Source: Gaiellasilicea sp963806955
Lineage (GTDB): Bacteria > Actinomycetota > Thermoleophilia > Gaiellales > Gaiellaceae
Reading direction: 5' to 3'
NCBI GenBank assembly: GCA_963806955.1
Contig: CAWDZG010000002.1
Location: 1,054,001-1,118,000 of the forward strand
DNA length: 64,000 nucleotides
The notes beneath the pieces are model-generated. The model was not told the DNA's origin and made no database searches. It saw nothing but the letters and a program-made list of their open reading frames with translations. The position numbers and the translations under genes were made by a program. Of this stretch, positions 53,626 through 61,853 are shown piece by piece (the stretch's first letter is position 1; the number at the start of each line of letters is the position of its first letter).

Positions 53626-54147
53626 ATGAAGAAGCGCGTACTCATGCTCACGCTCGTCGTCCTGCCCGTGCTCGTCGCCGTGAGCGCGGCGATCGCCGCC
53701 GGTGCATTCGACGGCGCCAAGACCACGACGGCACGGTTCCACGACATCGACAAGGCGATCGAGGCCGGCTACACGGTGAAGGTCGCCGATCTGGCCGGGA
53801 TCGAGTGCATCTGCCGATCCCGAACGGCACCGGTTCGATGGGCGTCCACATGCTCAATCCGGCGCTGCTGTTCGACGGCGGCAAGATCGACGCCGACCAG
53901 CCGGAGTTGCTCGTCTACGAGCCGCGGAACAACGGCACGATGAAGCTCGTCGCGCTCGAGTACCTCGTCTTCGCGAGCGACTGGGCGGGTGCGTCGAAGC
54001 CCCAGCTGTTCGGGACGGAGTTCGACACGCTCCTGCCCGGCAACCGCTACGGCCTGCCGCTCGTCCTACGCGCTGCACGCGTGGATCTGGAAGCCGAATC
54101 CGAGCGGGATGCTGAAGCCGTACAACCCGCGGGTCGACTGCGGCTGA
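53626..54147 (+). CDS. Exported protein, two cancelling frame breaks
   Basis: Restored length 173 residues. A signal peptide (MKKRVLMLTLVVLPVLVAV) is followed by a domain with GSMGVHMLNPALLFDGG, QPELLVYEPRNNGTMKLVAL and a C-terminal HAWIWKPNPSGM, a pattern I recall from exported actinobacterial proteins of unknown function. One missing base at 53809-53811 and one extra base in the CC at 54065-54066 break the frame. AAGGAG lies 6 bases before ATG 53626. Confidence 0.78.
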
Positions 54148-54171
54148 GCCCTGCAAGCGGACTGCGTCGGC

Positions 54172-55920
54172 CTACGGTGACCCAGATCGCTCACCGACCG
54201 CGATTCCGCCGACGCTCTTGCCGACGCGGATCGTAGTCGCGTCCAAGGAGATCGGGTCGACCCGCGAGACCGTGCCGTCGCCGTTGGCTACCCAGACGGA
54301 GCGCTCACCGACAGCGACATCGAGCGGGTCGGTGCCCACGCCGATCGTCCTGCTCGAAGACTCTGCGCGAGGGTCGATCCACCAGAGCAGTCCGGCGCCA
54401 CCGGCGGCGAGCCAGACGCCTCGAAGACCCGCGGCGATCCGACCGTCGAAACCCCCGAGGACCTCGGCGACGGCGTTTGTGTACGGATCGATCCGCGACA
54501 CGACGGAGCAACACGAGGACACCCAGGCGGCTCCTTCGCCCACGGCGATCTGAGACGAGTCACTGAAGGTCAGACCACCATGGCGGATCCGCGCCACCAC
54601 TTCGCCGGTGTCCGGGTCGATGCGCGTGATCGTGGCGTTGCCGCTCGAGAACCACACCCCTCCGAGGCCAACGGCGATCGCGCCGCCGGCCGGTTGTCCG
54701 CGGCGGCGCGGCGGCGGAGTGAGCGGCGGCGCAGCAATCGTCCGGACGACGGCGCCGGACTCCGAGTCGACCTCGAGCACGGAGGAGGTGACGCTGTCGC
54801 AGACCCACAAGCGCCCTCGCCGTACGCGAGGCCGGCCGGCGTGCTCCGATGGCGAAGGTCTTCACGAGCTCCGTGACGCCGCGTCGATGAGCGAGATCGT
54901 CTGAGCGTCACTGTTCAGGGCCCACACTTTGCCGCCTCCGACCGCGATGCTCGTCGGCCTTTCTCCCACTGGGATGACCGCGACGATGCTGTTCGTCTCC
55001 GGGTCGATGACCGCGACGGAGTTCGGGACGGCCGCGAGGATGCCCGCGCTGCCGTCGGCGCGGGCGAACACCATCACGGCCGCGAGGCTGGCGGCACCGA
55101 GGACGAGGGCGCCGCCGAGCGCGATCGTGCGCCCGCCCCTGACCCGCGCGCGGCCGAGCACTTTGCGCGACCCCGACGGGGCGTCGAGTTCCGGGCTCTG
55201 CTGGAGGATGGCCCGCTCGAGCTCCTGCAACTCGCGGCTCGGTTCGAGCCCGAGCTCGCTGACGAGTTCGGTTCGCGCATGCTTGTAGCCTTCGAGCGCG
55301 TCCGCCTGGCGTCCGCAGCGATACAGCGCGAGCATGAGCTGCGCTCGTAGACGCTCGCGCAGCGGATTCTGGCGCGCGAGCGCTTCGAGCTCCGCCACGA
55401 GCTCCCGGTGCCGACCGAGCGCGAGGTCGGCCTCGATCCTCGCCTCGAGCGCGGCCAACCGGAGCTCCTCCAGGCGAGCAATCTCGGGCTGGGCGAACGG
55501 CTCGTATGCGAAGTCGGCAAGCGGCGATCCGCGCCAGAGCCCCAGCGCCTCTCGGAGGACATCGGCCGCGCCGCGCGCATCGCCTGCGGCAAACAGCTCC
55601 CTGCCCAGCTCGAGCAGGCCCTCGAAGCGCTCGGCGTCGAGCTGATCCGGCGCGAGTCGGAGGAGGTAGCCGCGTCCTCGCGTCTCGAGCACGCCCTCCC
55701 CGAGCACCTTCCGCAGCTGCGACACGTAGACCTGGAGACTCTTGACCGCGGTCGGCGGAGCCTGCTCACCCCAGAGCTCGTCTACCAGGCGATCCGTGGA
55801 GACGACCTCGCCCTGGTGCAGGAGCAGCACCGCGAGGACGGCGCGCTGCTTGTGCGCCCCGAGCGAAAGCGACCGATCCTTGTCGGTGCCTTCAAGCGAA
55901 CCAAGAATCCGGAATTCCAC
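54172..55920 (-). CDS. Membrane-anchored SARP-type regulator with beta-propeller, three frame breaks
   Basis: Restored length about 583 residues. It starts with a DNA-binding winged helix (FRILGSLEG, LGAHKQRAVLAVLLLHQGEV), then a BTAD domain (ALEARIEADLALGRHRELV, LYRCGRQADALEGYKHAR), a membrane helix near residue 275 (ALGGALVLGAASLAAVMVF) and YVTN/NHL-like propeller blades (NSVAVIDPETNSIVAVIPVG, WVANGDGTVSRVDP). Three single-base losses at 54871-54873, 54842-54844 and 54810-54811 split it. The last blade may be broken too. GTG 55920 start. Confidence 0.83.
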
Positions 55921-55931
55921 AGCGGATCACG

Positions 55932-55937
55932 AACGTA
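55932..55937 (-). promoter_or_regulatory. -10 element TACGTT of the SARP-propeller gene
   Basis: TGC-TACGTT (extended form) ends 11 bases before GTG 55920, predicting a leader of only a few bases. Tandem 21-bp repeats lie just upstream at 55957-55998. Confidence 0.4.
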
Positions 55938-55956
55938 GCACGGTCCTTAAGCGGTT

Positions 55957-55998
55957 CTTTACTCCGTCGCGACCGCGCTTTACCGCGTCGCAACCGCG
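55957..55998. repeat. Two adjacent 21-bp direct repeats, candidate SARP operator
   Basis: Copy 1 (55957-55977) and copy 2 (55978-55998) match at 18 of 21 positions, both opening CTTTAC and closing ACCGCG. The 21-bp period equals two helical turns, so both face the same side of the DNA. They lie between the SARP start (55920) and the exported operon (56071). SARP proteins bind direct repeats, so autoregulation or control of that operon is a reasonable inference. Confidence 0.55.
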
Positions 55999-56070
55999 AT
56001 CGCCGACCGTACGCCCGTCGGCCGCATCGGGCGGCCCCGACAGGAAGGGGACGAGATCCAACTCCGTCGC

Positions 56071-56358
56071 TTGAGCGGGCTCGCGGCGCTGGCGATCGCG
56101 GCCAGCTGCATGCCGGCGGCGTTTCGACCGGCACCCGGGAACGCGGCCGAGAGCCGTCCGGCCGCGACATCGCCGTCGATCCAGATCCAGGTGGTCGAGC
56201 CGGGCAGGTTCCACTGGCAGGACGCGGCAGTCGGTTCTCTTGCGGCGATCGGTTTCGCGCTCGTCGTCGGCGGCGTCGTCCTCGCCACACGACGGAGTGA
56301 CGGAGGACCGTCGCAAGCGAAGCACAGGGCCAGCATCGAACAACGAAGAAGGGAGTAA
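56071..56358 (+). CDS. Small exported or membrane protein (95 aa)
   Basis: A hydrophobic N-terminus (LAALAIAASCMPAAF), a short Pro/Ser-rich linker, and one C-terminal helix starting FHWQDAAVGSLAAIGFALVV and followed by a charged tail. The FxWxDAAVG-helix arrangement recurs in actinobacterial membrane proteins as far as I recall. TTG 56071 is the only usable start and lacks a ribosome site, so the boundary is uncertain. It ends 4 bases before the cupin gene. Confidence 0.6.
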   Translation: MSGLAALAIAASCMPAAFRPAPGNAAESRPAATSPSIQIQVVEPGRFHWQDAAVGSLAAIGFALVVGGVVLATRRSDGGPSQAKHRASIEQRRRE

Positions 56359-56362
56359 CAAG

Positions 56363-56995
56363 ATGCGCAAGCTTCTGATCATCGCGGCAGCCGCGCTGAT
56401 GGCGATCGTGTCCGCAGCGGTCGCTCTGGCGACGCCGGGCTCGGGAATCCTCAGCGCACCCGTGCTCGCACGCGCTGCGTTCGGTGGCGACGTGACGCTG
56501 CAGTCGACAGCGAACCAGGCCACGGGCCTCACCTGGCGCGGGCGCGAGTGGAAGGCGGAACAGCTGCCCGAATTTCTGCAGGCGCTCCGCGACCAGGGCA
56601 AGGTCGCCGACCTCGGTGGTTGGGTGGCCAATCATCCGGCCGCTGCGTCCGCATTCGGGCTGCCGGCGGCGCGCAAGGTGCCCGCTGCCGATTTCGCCGT
56701 TCAGCAGGTGACGCTCGCCCCCGGCGGCGCTACCGGCTGGCACACGCATCCGGGGCCGGCGCTCGTGCTGGTGAGGGCCGGCGACTTCACCCTCTACAAC
56801 GCCGAAGCGGGTTGCGTGCCGACGACGTACAAGGCCGGCCAGAGCTTCGTCGACGCCGGCTTCGGCAACGTCCACATCGGCCGCAACGAGGCTCCGGTCG
56901 GCAACGTCGAGCTCTACGTCATCTACCTGGCGCCGGCGGGTGCCGGGGTGCGGATCGACGCGGCCAAGCCCGCGGCCTCGACGTGCAGCTTCTAG
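56363..56995 (+). CDS. Exported cupin-domain protein
   Basis: 210 residues. A signal peptide (MRKLLIIAAAALMAIVSAAVALA) precedes a cupin barrel: VTLAPGGATGWHTHPGPALV (cupin motif 1 with two His, the usual Glu missing) and NVHIGRNEAPVGNVELYVIYL. A metal centre is possible but incomplete. A GGGAG ribosome site precedes the ATG. Middle gene of the unit divergent from the SARP regulator. Confidence 0.8.
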   Translation: MRKLLIIAAAALMAIVSAAVALATPGSGILSAPVLARAAFGGDVTLQSTANQATGLTWRGREWKAEQLPEFLQALRDQGKVADLGGWVANHPAAASAFGLPAARKVPAADFAVQQVTLAPGGATGWHTHPGPALVLVRAGDFTLYNAEAGCVPTTYKAGQSFVDAGFGNVHIGRNEAPVGNVELYVIYLAPAGAGVRIDAAKPAASTCSF

Positions 56996-57004
56996 GGAGG
57001 CACG

Positions 57005-57523
57005 ATGTTCCAAAGGACGTTGTCGCTGCTCGTTGCCGCCTCGCTCTTCGTTGTTGCGGCGAGCGAGGCGGCGAACGCGAAGCGGTTCGTCTCGAAGCGA
57101 TACGGCTACTCGTTGACGCTGACGACGGCATGGACCGTCTATCAGCCGAAGCAGCCGTGGAGTGGCGGGACGCCGTTTCCGGACACCGTTGACACGTACT
57201 CCGGGCCGGTGGCCGGTAGGTCACTGCTCGCCGCGGCGAGGCGACTTCCGGCGGGCCGTTCGCTCGACGACTTCACGGCCGACGTGATCAAGAAAACGCC
57301 AGGCAACTGCGGCCGGCCGGAGTCCAACGTCGCGACGAGGCTCGGCGGCAAGCCCGCCCGGCTCTTCACGCATCACTGCTCGCGCGGCTGGTACCTGATC
57401 AACGTCACGGCGTTACACCGGGGCTGGGGCTACGTGTTCATCTCGGCCTCCACCGCGGGGCACGACCGCGGCGACCGGGCCGTCTTCCACCGGGCTCTCA
57501 AGTCGTGGAGGTTCGCTCGCTGA
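57005..57523 (+). CDS. Exported protein of unknown function
   Basis: 172 residues. A signal peptide (MFQRTLSLLVAASLFVVAA) leads into a PsbP/DUF1795-like small domain: KRYGYSLTLTTAWTVY opening and a C-terminal FHRALKSWRF, with two Cys (NCGRPE, HHCSRGW) that could pair. AGGGAGG ribosome site, 9 bases after the cupin stop, so co-transcribed. It converges with the dihydropyrimidinase gene over a 25-base gap. Confidence 0.75.
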   Translation: MFQRTLSLLVAASLFVVAASEAANAKRFVSKRYGYSLTLTTAWTVYQPKQPWSGGTPFPDTVDTYSGPVAGRSLLAAARRLPAGRSLDDFTADVIKKTPGNCGRPESNVATRLGGKPARLFTHHCSRGWYLINVTALHRGWGYVFISASTAGHDRGDRAVFHRALKSWRFAR

Positions 57524-57548
57524 GAGATCGAGGCGCCATTGCCGCGGA

Positions 57549-58962
57549 TCACACCGCGGTGATGGCGCTCCTCGGTAGCTGCTCGCCGAACTTCGCACGC
57601 GGCACGAACCGGCCGACGCCGGGCTGCCCGACGACCTCGCCGTCCTGCACGATCACGTTGCCGCGCAGGAGCACCGTCTCGACGTCGCCGACGACCTCGG
57701 TGCCCTCGTAGAGGTTGTAGTCGGTGCGCGACTGCTGGCCCGCCGCCGTGATCGTGTGCTTGCTTCTCGGGATCGAAGATCACGATGTCGGCGTCGGAGC
57801 CGACCGCGATCGTGCCCTTGCGCGGGTAGAGCCCGAACAGCTTCGCCGGGTTCGTGCAGAGCAGCTCGACCATGCGGTTGAGGCCGATCCGGCCCTCGCG
57901 GACGCCGAAGTGGTGGATCATGTGCAGCCGGTTCTCGAGCCCGGGGCCGCCGTTCGGGATCTTCGAGAAGTCGTCGCGGCCGAGGCTCTTCTGCTCGCTC
58001 CAGCTGAAGGCGCAGTGGTCGGTCGAGATCGCACTGAGGACGTTCGTGCGGACCGCGTTCCAGAGCACGTCCTGGTTTGCCTTGTCGCGCGGCGGCGGCG
58101 TGTAGACGTACTTCGCGCCCTCGAAGTCGGGCTTTTCGAGGTGCGTGTAGTCGATGAAGAAGTACTGCGTGCAGGTCTCGCCCCAGACGTCCCAGCCCTT
58201 CTCGCGGGCGAGCTCGATCGGCTCGACGGCCTCCTTGCAGGAGACGTGGACGACGTAGAGCGGGCAGCCGGCGACACGTGCGAGCTGGATCGCCCGGTTC
58301 GTCGCCTCGCCCTCGGTCTCCGGCGGCCGCGTGAGCGCGTGGTATTTCGGCTCCGTCTTCCCCTCCGCGAGCGCCTGCTTGACGAGCACGTCGATCGCGT
58401 CGCCGTTCTCGGCGTGCACCATCACGAGGGCGCCGGTCTTCGCTGCGACCTCCATCGTCTTGAAGAGCGTCTCGTCGTCGACCATCAGCGCACCCTTGTA
58501 GGCCATGAAGAGCTTGTACGAGGTGATCCCCTCGTCCGGGAGCGTCGCGAGCTCCTCGAGCGAGCCGCCGTCCTTCAAGTCGGTGACGGCGATGTGGTAG
58601 CCCATGTCGATCAACTGCTTGCCGTCCGCCTTCGACTTCCAGTCGGCGAGCGCATCGGTGAAGCTCGTGCCCGGCGCCTGGATGCAGAAGTCGACGTGGC
58701 AGGTGGTGCCGCCGCGCGCCGCGGCACGCTGGCCCGACTCGACGTCGTCGATCGTGACCGTGCCGCCGAACGGCATGTCGAGGTGGGTGTGCGGGTCGAC
58801 CGCGCCCGGCAGCACGTACTTGCCGCTCGCGTCGATCACGGTGTCGGCCGGGACGTCCAGCGACTCGCCGATCAGGACGATCCGCTCGCCCTCGACGAGG
58901 ATGTCGGCCACGTAGTCGTCGGCCGCCGTGACCACGCGGCCCCCCTTGATCAGCACGGACAT
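57549..58962 (-). CDS. Dihydropyrimidinase/D-hydantoinase, frame broken near base 57760
   Basis: Restored length 470 residues, exactly the family norm. Metal residues: VDPHTHLDMPFGG, the carboxylated lysine in SYKLFMAYKG, VMVHAENGD and STDHCAF. It hydrolyses dihydrouracil or hydantoin rings. One extra base at 57760-57761 shifts the last 70 residues; removing it gives HTITAAGQQSRTDYNLYEG and the proper stop at 57549. GGGGAG precedes ATG 58962. Located between its own weak promoter and an ABC transporter unit. Confidence 0.92.
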
Positions 58963-58999
58963 GCCACTCCCCTTTCGCAGAGCCCGAGTTCCACCGTCA

Positions 59000-59005
59000 A
59001 CTCTA
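59000..59005 (-). promoter_or_regulatory. Possible -10 element TAGAGT of the dihydropyrimidinase gene
   Basis: TAGAGT would start transcription near 58993, giving a leader of about 31 bases with a GGGGAG ribosome site. It sits just after the hairpin that closes the ABC transporter unit. Confidence 0.4.
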
Positions 59006-59010
59006 GAACG

Positions 59011-59042
59011 CGGAAGGGCCGGGCGTGAACCCGGCCCTTCCG
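59011..59042 (-). terminator. Strong hairpin (13-bp stem) after the ABC transporter unit
   Basis: A perfect 13-bp stem (arms 59011-59023 and 59030-59042) with a 6-base loop lies 19 bases after the binding-protein stop. It has no T run, so it may terminate partially or protect the mRNA end. Confidence 0.65.
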
Positions 59043-59061
59043 GAACAGCTACGGGACGCGC

Positions 59062-60213
59062 CTACTCGCCGCCCTCGGTCACCTCGACCTCGGGAGCCGT
59101 GTAGTCGGAACCCTTCGTGTCGACGCCCTCGTCCTCGAGCGCCGTGTTCGCCGCCTCGGCGTACTCGGTCGTGAAGACACCGTCGCCCGGGTCGTTCTTG
59201 ACGATCCCGTAGTCCTGGGCGATCTGCGCCGTCGTGTCGTAGTCGGCGTCGGTCATGATCCCGATCCCGCTCTCGTTCGGCCAGATCAGCTTGTTGATCT
59301 CGTTCATCATCCACGTCTGGTGGCCCTCGCCCAGCGTCGGGCCGGCGTCGAGCACATAGCCGGCGCAGTCGTCCGGGTTGTCGCGGCAGTAGATCCAGCC
59401 CTTGAACGACGCCTTCAGGAAGCGCACCGCCACGTCCTGGTTCTGCTCGTCCGCGAGCCACTCCTCGGTCACGAAGATGCCGTCCTCGAGCGCACCCGTG
59501 CCGAGCTCGGACATCTTGAGCACGTTGAGGTCGTCGAGCGTGTACAGCTCGCCGGTGTCCGGGTTCTTCGTCTCGAGCACCTGCGCGAGCTCGTTGTAGG
59601 TCATCGCCGCCGCCGCGTCGACCTCGCGGTTGAGGAACAGGTTCATGTCGAACGGCTGCGCCACGATCTGGGCGTCCTTCTCAGGGTCGATCCCGTTCTT
59701 CGTCAGGGCGGCGAAGAGCTTGTGCTCGTTGCCGCCGAGCCAGACGCCGACCTTCTTGCCCTTCAGGTCTCCGATCGAGGCGAGACCGCTGTCTTTCCAG
59801 GTCAGCTCGGTCATGCCCGAGCGGGCGAAGACCTGGGCGATGTTGACGATCGTGCCGCCCTGGTCGCGCGTCGCGAGCGTGTTGTCGAGCCAGTTGATCC
59901 CGAAGTCGGCCTGGCCGCCGAGCACGACCTGCTCGGGGACGATGTCCGGGCCGCCGGGTCTGATCGTCACGTTCAGGCCCTCGTCCTCGTAGTAGCCCTG
60001 CTCCAGCGCCGCGTAGTAGCCGGCGAACTGGGCCTGGGTGACCCACTTCAGCTGCAGGGTGACGTCCACCGTCTCCTGCGGCGCAGCCGTCGTCTCCGTC
60101 TCGCCGCCGGTCGTCCCGGCCGCCTCGTCGTCGTCGCTGCCGCACCCGGCTGCGAGCAGCGCGAGCAGGACGACGGGCAGTGCCACCATCCACCACAGTT
60201 TGCGAACCCTCAC
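59062..60213 (-). CDS. ABC transporter substrate-binding lipoprotein (NMT1/THI5-like)
   Basis: 383 residues. A lipoprotein signal peptide with lipobox LLAAGCGSDDD and a Thr/Glu linker is followed by LQLKWVTQAQFAGYYAALEQ, RPGGPDIVPEQVVLGGQADFG and GVWLGGNEHKLF, typical of ThiY-like pyrimidine-binding proteins. The neighbours (two permeases, ATPase, dihydropyrimidinase, carbamoylase) suggest a pyrimidine or hydantoin ligand. GTG 60213 has GGAGGAGG upstream. Confidence 0.9.
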   Translation of the reverse strand: MRVRKLWWMVALPVVLLALLAAGCGSDDDEAAGTTGGETETTAAPQETVDVTLQLKWVTQAQFAGYYAALEQGYYEDEGLNVTIRPGGPDIVPEQVVLGGQADFGINWLDNTLATRDQGGTIVNIAQVFARSGMTELTWKDSGLASIGDLKGKKVGVWLGGNEHKLFAALTKNGIDPEKDAQIVAQPFDMNLFLNREVDAAAAMTYNELAQVLETKNPDTGELYTLDDLNVLKMSELGTGALEDGIFVTEEWLADEQNQDVAVRFLKASFKGWIYCRDNPDDCAGYVLDAGPTLGEGHQTWMMNEINKLIWPNESGIGIMTDADYDTTAQIAQDYGIVKNDPGDGVFTTEYAEAANTALEDEGVDTKGSDYTAPEVEVTEGGE

Positions 60214-60243
60214 GAACGATCCTCCTCCTTCATGGTTGCCCTC

Positions 60244-61026
60244 TCATTCGACCCGTGCCGACGGATGCCACGTCATCGTCATCCGCTCCAGGAACGCCAC
60301 CGTCGCGTAGAACGCGATCCCGAACAGGCTCGCGACCACGATCGCCGCCCAGGCGTCCTCGAACGCGAAGATGCCTGCCGAGCGCCTGATCAGAATCCCG
60401 AGCGCGTCCTGTGAGCCTCCGAAGTAGTCACCGACGATCGCGCCGATCATCGCGAGTACGGTCGCGATCTTCAAGGCCGAGAAGATGAACGGCAGCGCGT
60501 TCGGGATCCGGACGCGCCGGAAGATCTCCCACTCGCCGCACGCATAGGAGCGCATCAACTCGATCGAGCTCGGCCGCACCGACGTCAGTCCGCGCAGGGT
60601 GTTCACGAGCACGGGGAAGAAGCAGAGGACGGCGGCGATCACCATCTTCGAGAGCGGGTTGAGGATCCCGAACCAGTTGTTCGTGATCGGCGCGAAGGCG
60701 ACGATCGGGATCGCGTTGGCGGCGATCGCGTACGGCATGATCGCGCGGCCGAGCGTGCGGAAGCGCGCGAGCAGGAGCGCGACGAGGATCGCCAGGCCGG
60801 AGCCGATCACGAAGCCGCCGAGCGCCTCCTTGAAGGTGAACCAGCCGGCGCTGAGGAAGCGCTCGCGGTCCTCCCAGAGCGTCTGCAGGATGTCCGAGAG
60901 CGGTGGCAGCAGGAAGCGCTCGACGCCGGCGCCGCGGGTGTAGCCCTCCCAGAGCGCGACCCCGAGCAGGAAGACGAGCAGCGCCGGGCCCCAGTCGCGC
61001 AGCCGCTGGAGCGCGCCTGCGGTCAG
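60244..61026 (-). CDS. ABC transporter permease (BPD_transp_1), probable CTG start
   Basis: 260 residues with about six helices and the EAA-loop region VRPSSIELMRSYACGEWEIFR. No ATG, GTG or TTG lies before residue 73, where the first normal start (GTG 60810) would remove the first helix. A CTG at 61026 overlaps the ATPase stop as CTGA, the same geometry as the ATGA and GTGA junctions elsewhere, and gives a full-length permease. The sequence upstream is in frame and homologous-looking throughout. Confidence 0.85.
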   Translation of the reverse strand: MTAGALQRLRDWGPALLVFLLGVALWEGYTRGAGVERFLLPPLSDILQTLWEDRERFLSAGWFTFKEALGGFVIGSGLAILVALLLARFRTLGRAIMPYAIAANAIPIVAFAPITNNWFGILNPLSKMVIAAVLCFFPVLVNTLRGLTSVRPSSIELMRSYACGEWEIFRRVRIPNALPFIFSALKIATVLAMIGAIVGDYFGGSQDALGILIRRSAGIFAFEDAWAAIVVASLFGIAFYATVAFLERMTMTWHPSARVE

Positions 61027-61853
61027 AGCCCCTCCTCCGAGGCGATCATCCGCTCCTCGTCCACCTCGTCGTCGGCCTCGAAGCCGCCGCCGGCGCGCAG
61101 CGTCTGGCGCACCTCGCGGATCAGCTCGGCGAAGCGGGGCTCCTCGCGCGTCCGCGCGGTGCGCGGCTGCGGCAGGTCGATCTCGACGATGCCGGTGATC
61201 CGGCCCGGGCGTGGCGACATCACGACCACCCGGGTCGAGAGGAAGACCGCCTCCGAGATCGAGTGCGTGACGAAGACGACGGTCGAGCGGCTCGCCTGCC
61301 AGATCCGCAGCAGTTCGAGGTTGAGCCGCTCACGCGTCATCTCGTCGAGCGCACCGAACGGCTCGTCCATCAGCAGCAGGGACGGGTCGAACGAGAGCGC
61401 GCGGGCGATCGAGACGCGCTGCTGCATGCCACCCGAGAGCTGCCACGGATGGTGCGACTCGAAGCCCGTCAGCTCGACGAGCTCGAGCATCTCCTGCACC
61501 CGCGCGCGCCGTTTCTCCCGCGACCAGCCCGCGAGCTCGAGCGGCAGGCCGATGTTCTTCGCGACGGTGCGCCACTCGAAGAGGACGGAGTCCTGGAAGA
61601 CGATCCCGTAGTCGCGGTCGACCCGTGCCTGCGCGGCCGGCTTGCCGTTGACCTCGGCGACGCCTGAGGTCGGCTGGATCAGGTCGCCGACGATGCGCAG
61701 CAGCGTCGACTTGCCGCAGCCCGAGGGCCCGATCAGCGAGATGAACTCGCCCGGGTGGATCTCCAGATCGACGTCCTGGAGCGCGGTCACGCCCCCCTTG
61801 CCGAACTGCTTGACGACCTGCTCGAGGCGGACGACTGCGGCCGGCTCGTTCAT
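61023..61853 (-). CDS. ABC transporter ATP-binding protein (NitT/TauT type)
   Basis: 276 residues. Walker A is GPSGCGKSTLL, Q-loop VFQDSVLFEW, signature LSGGMQQRVSIARAL, Walker B LLLMDEPFGALDEMTR, switch histidine VTHSISEAVFL. It energises the two permeases on either side. The ATG overlaps the upstream permease stop (ATGA), and its stop overlaps the second permease. Confidence 0.95.
   Translation of the reverse strand: MNEPAAVVRLEQVVKQFGKGGVTALQDVDLEIHPGEFISLIGPSGCGKSTLLRIVGDLIQPTSGVAEVNGKPAAQARVDRDYGIVFQDSVLFEWRTVAKNIGLPLELAGWSREKRRARVQEMLELVELTGFESHHPWQLSGGMQQRVSIARALSFDPSLLLMDEPFGALDEMTRERLNLELLRIWQASRSTVVFVTHSISEAVFLSTRVVVMSPRPGRITGIVEIDLPQPRTARTREEPRFAELIREVRQTLRAGGGFEADDEVDEERMIASEEGL

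Noticed and set aside
54580..54904. Two overlapping plus-strand frames of about 98 codons opposite the SARP-propeller gene
   Set aside because: They mirror propeller codons on the other strand, have no ribosome site and no recognisable domain.
57430..57548. An arginine-rich C-terminal extension of the dihydropyrimidinase
   Set aside because: It arises from the one-base shift at 57760 and overlaps the convergent exported-protein gene; the restored frame stops at 57549.
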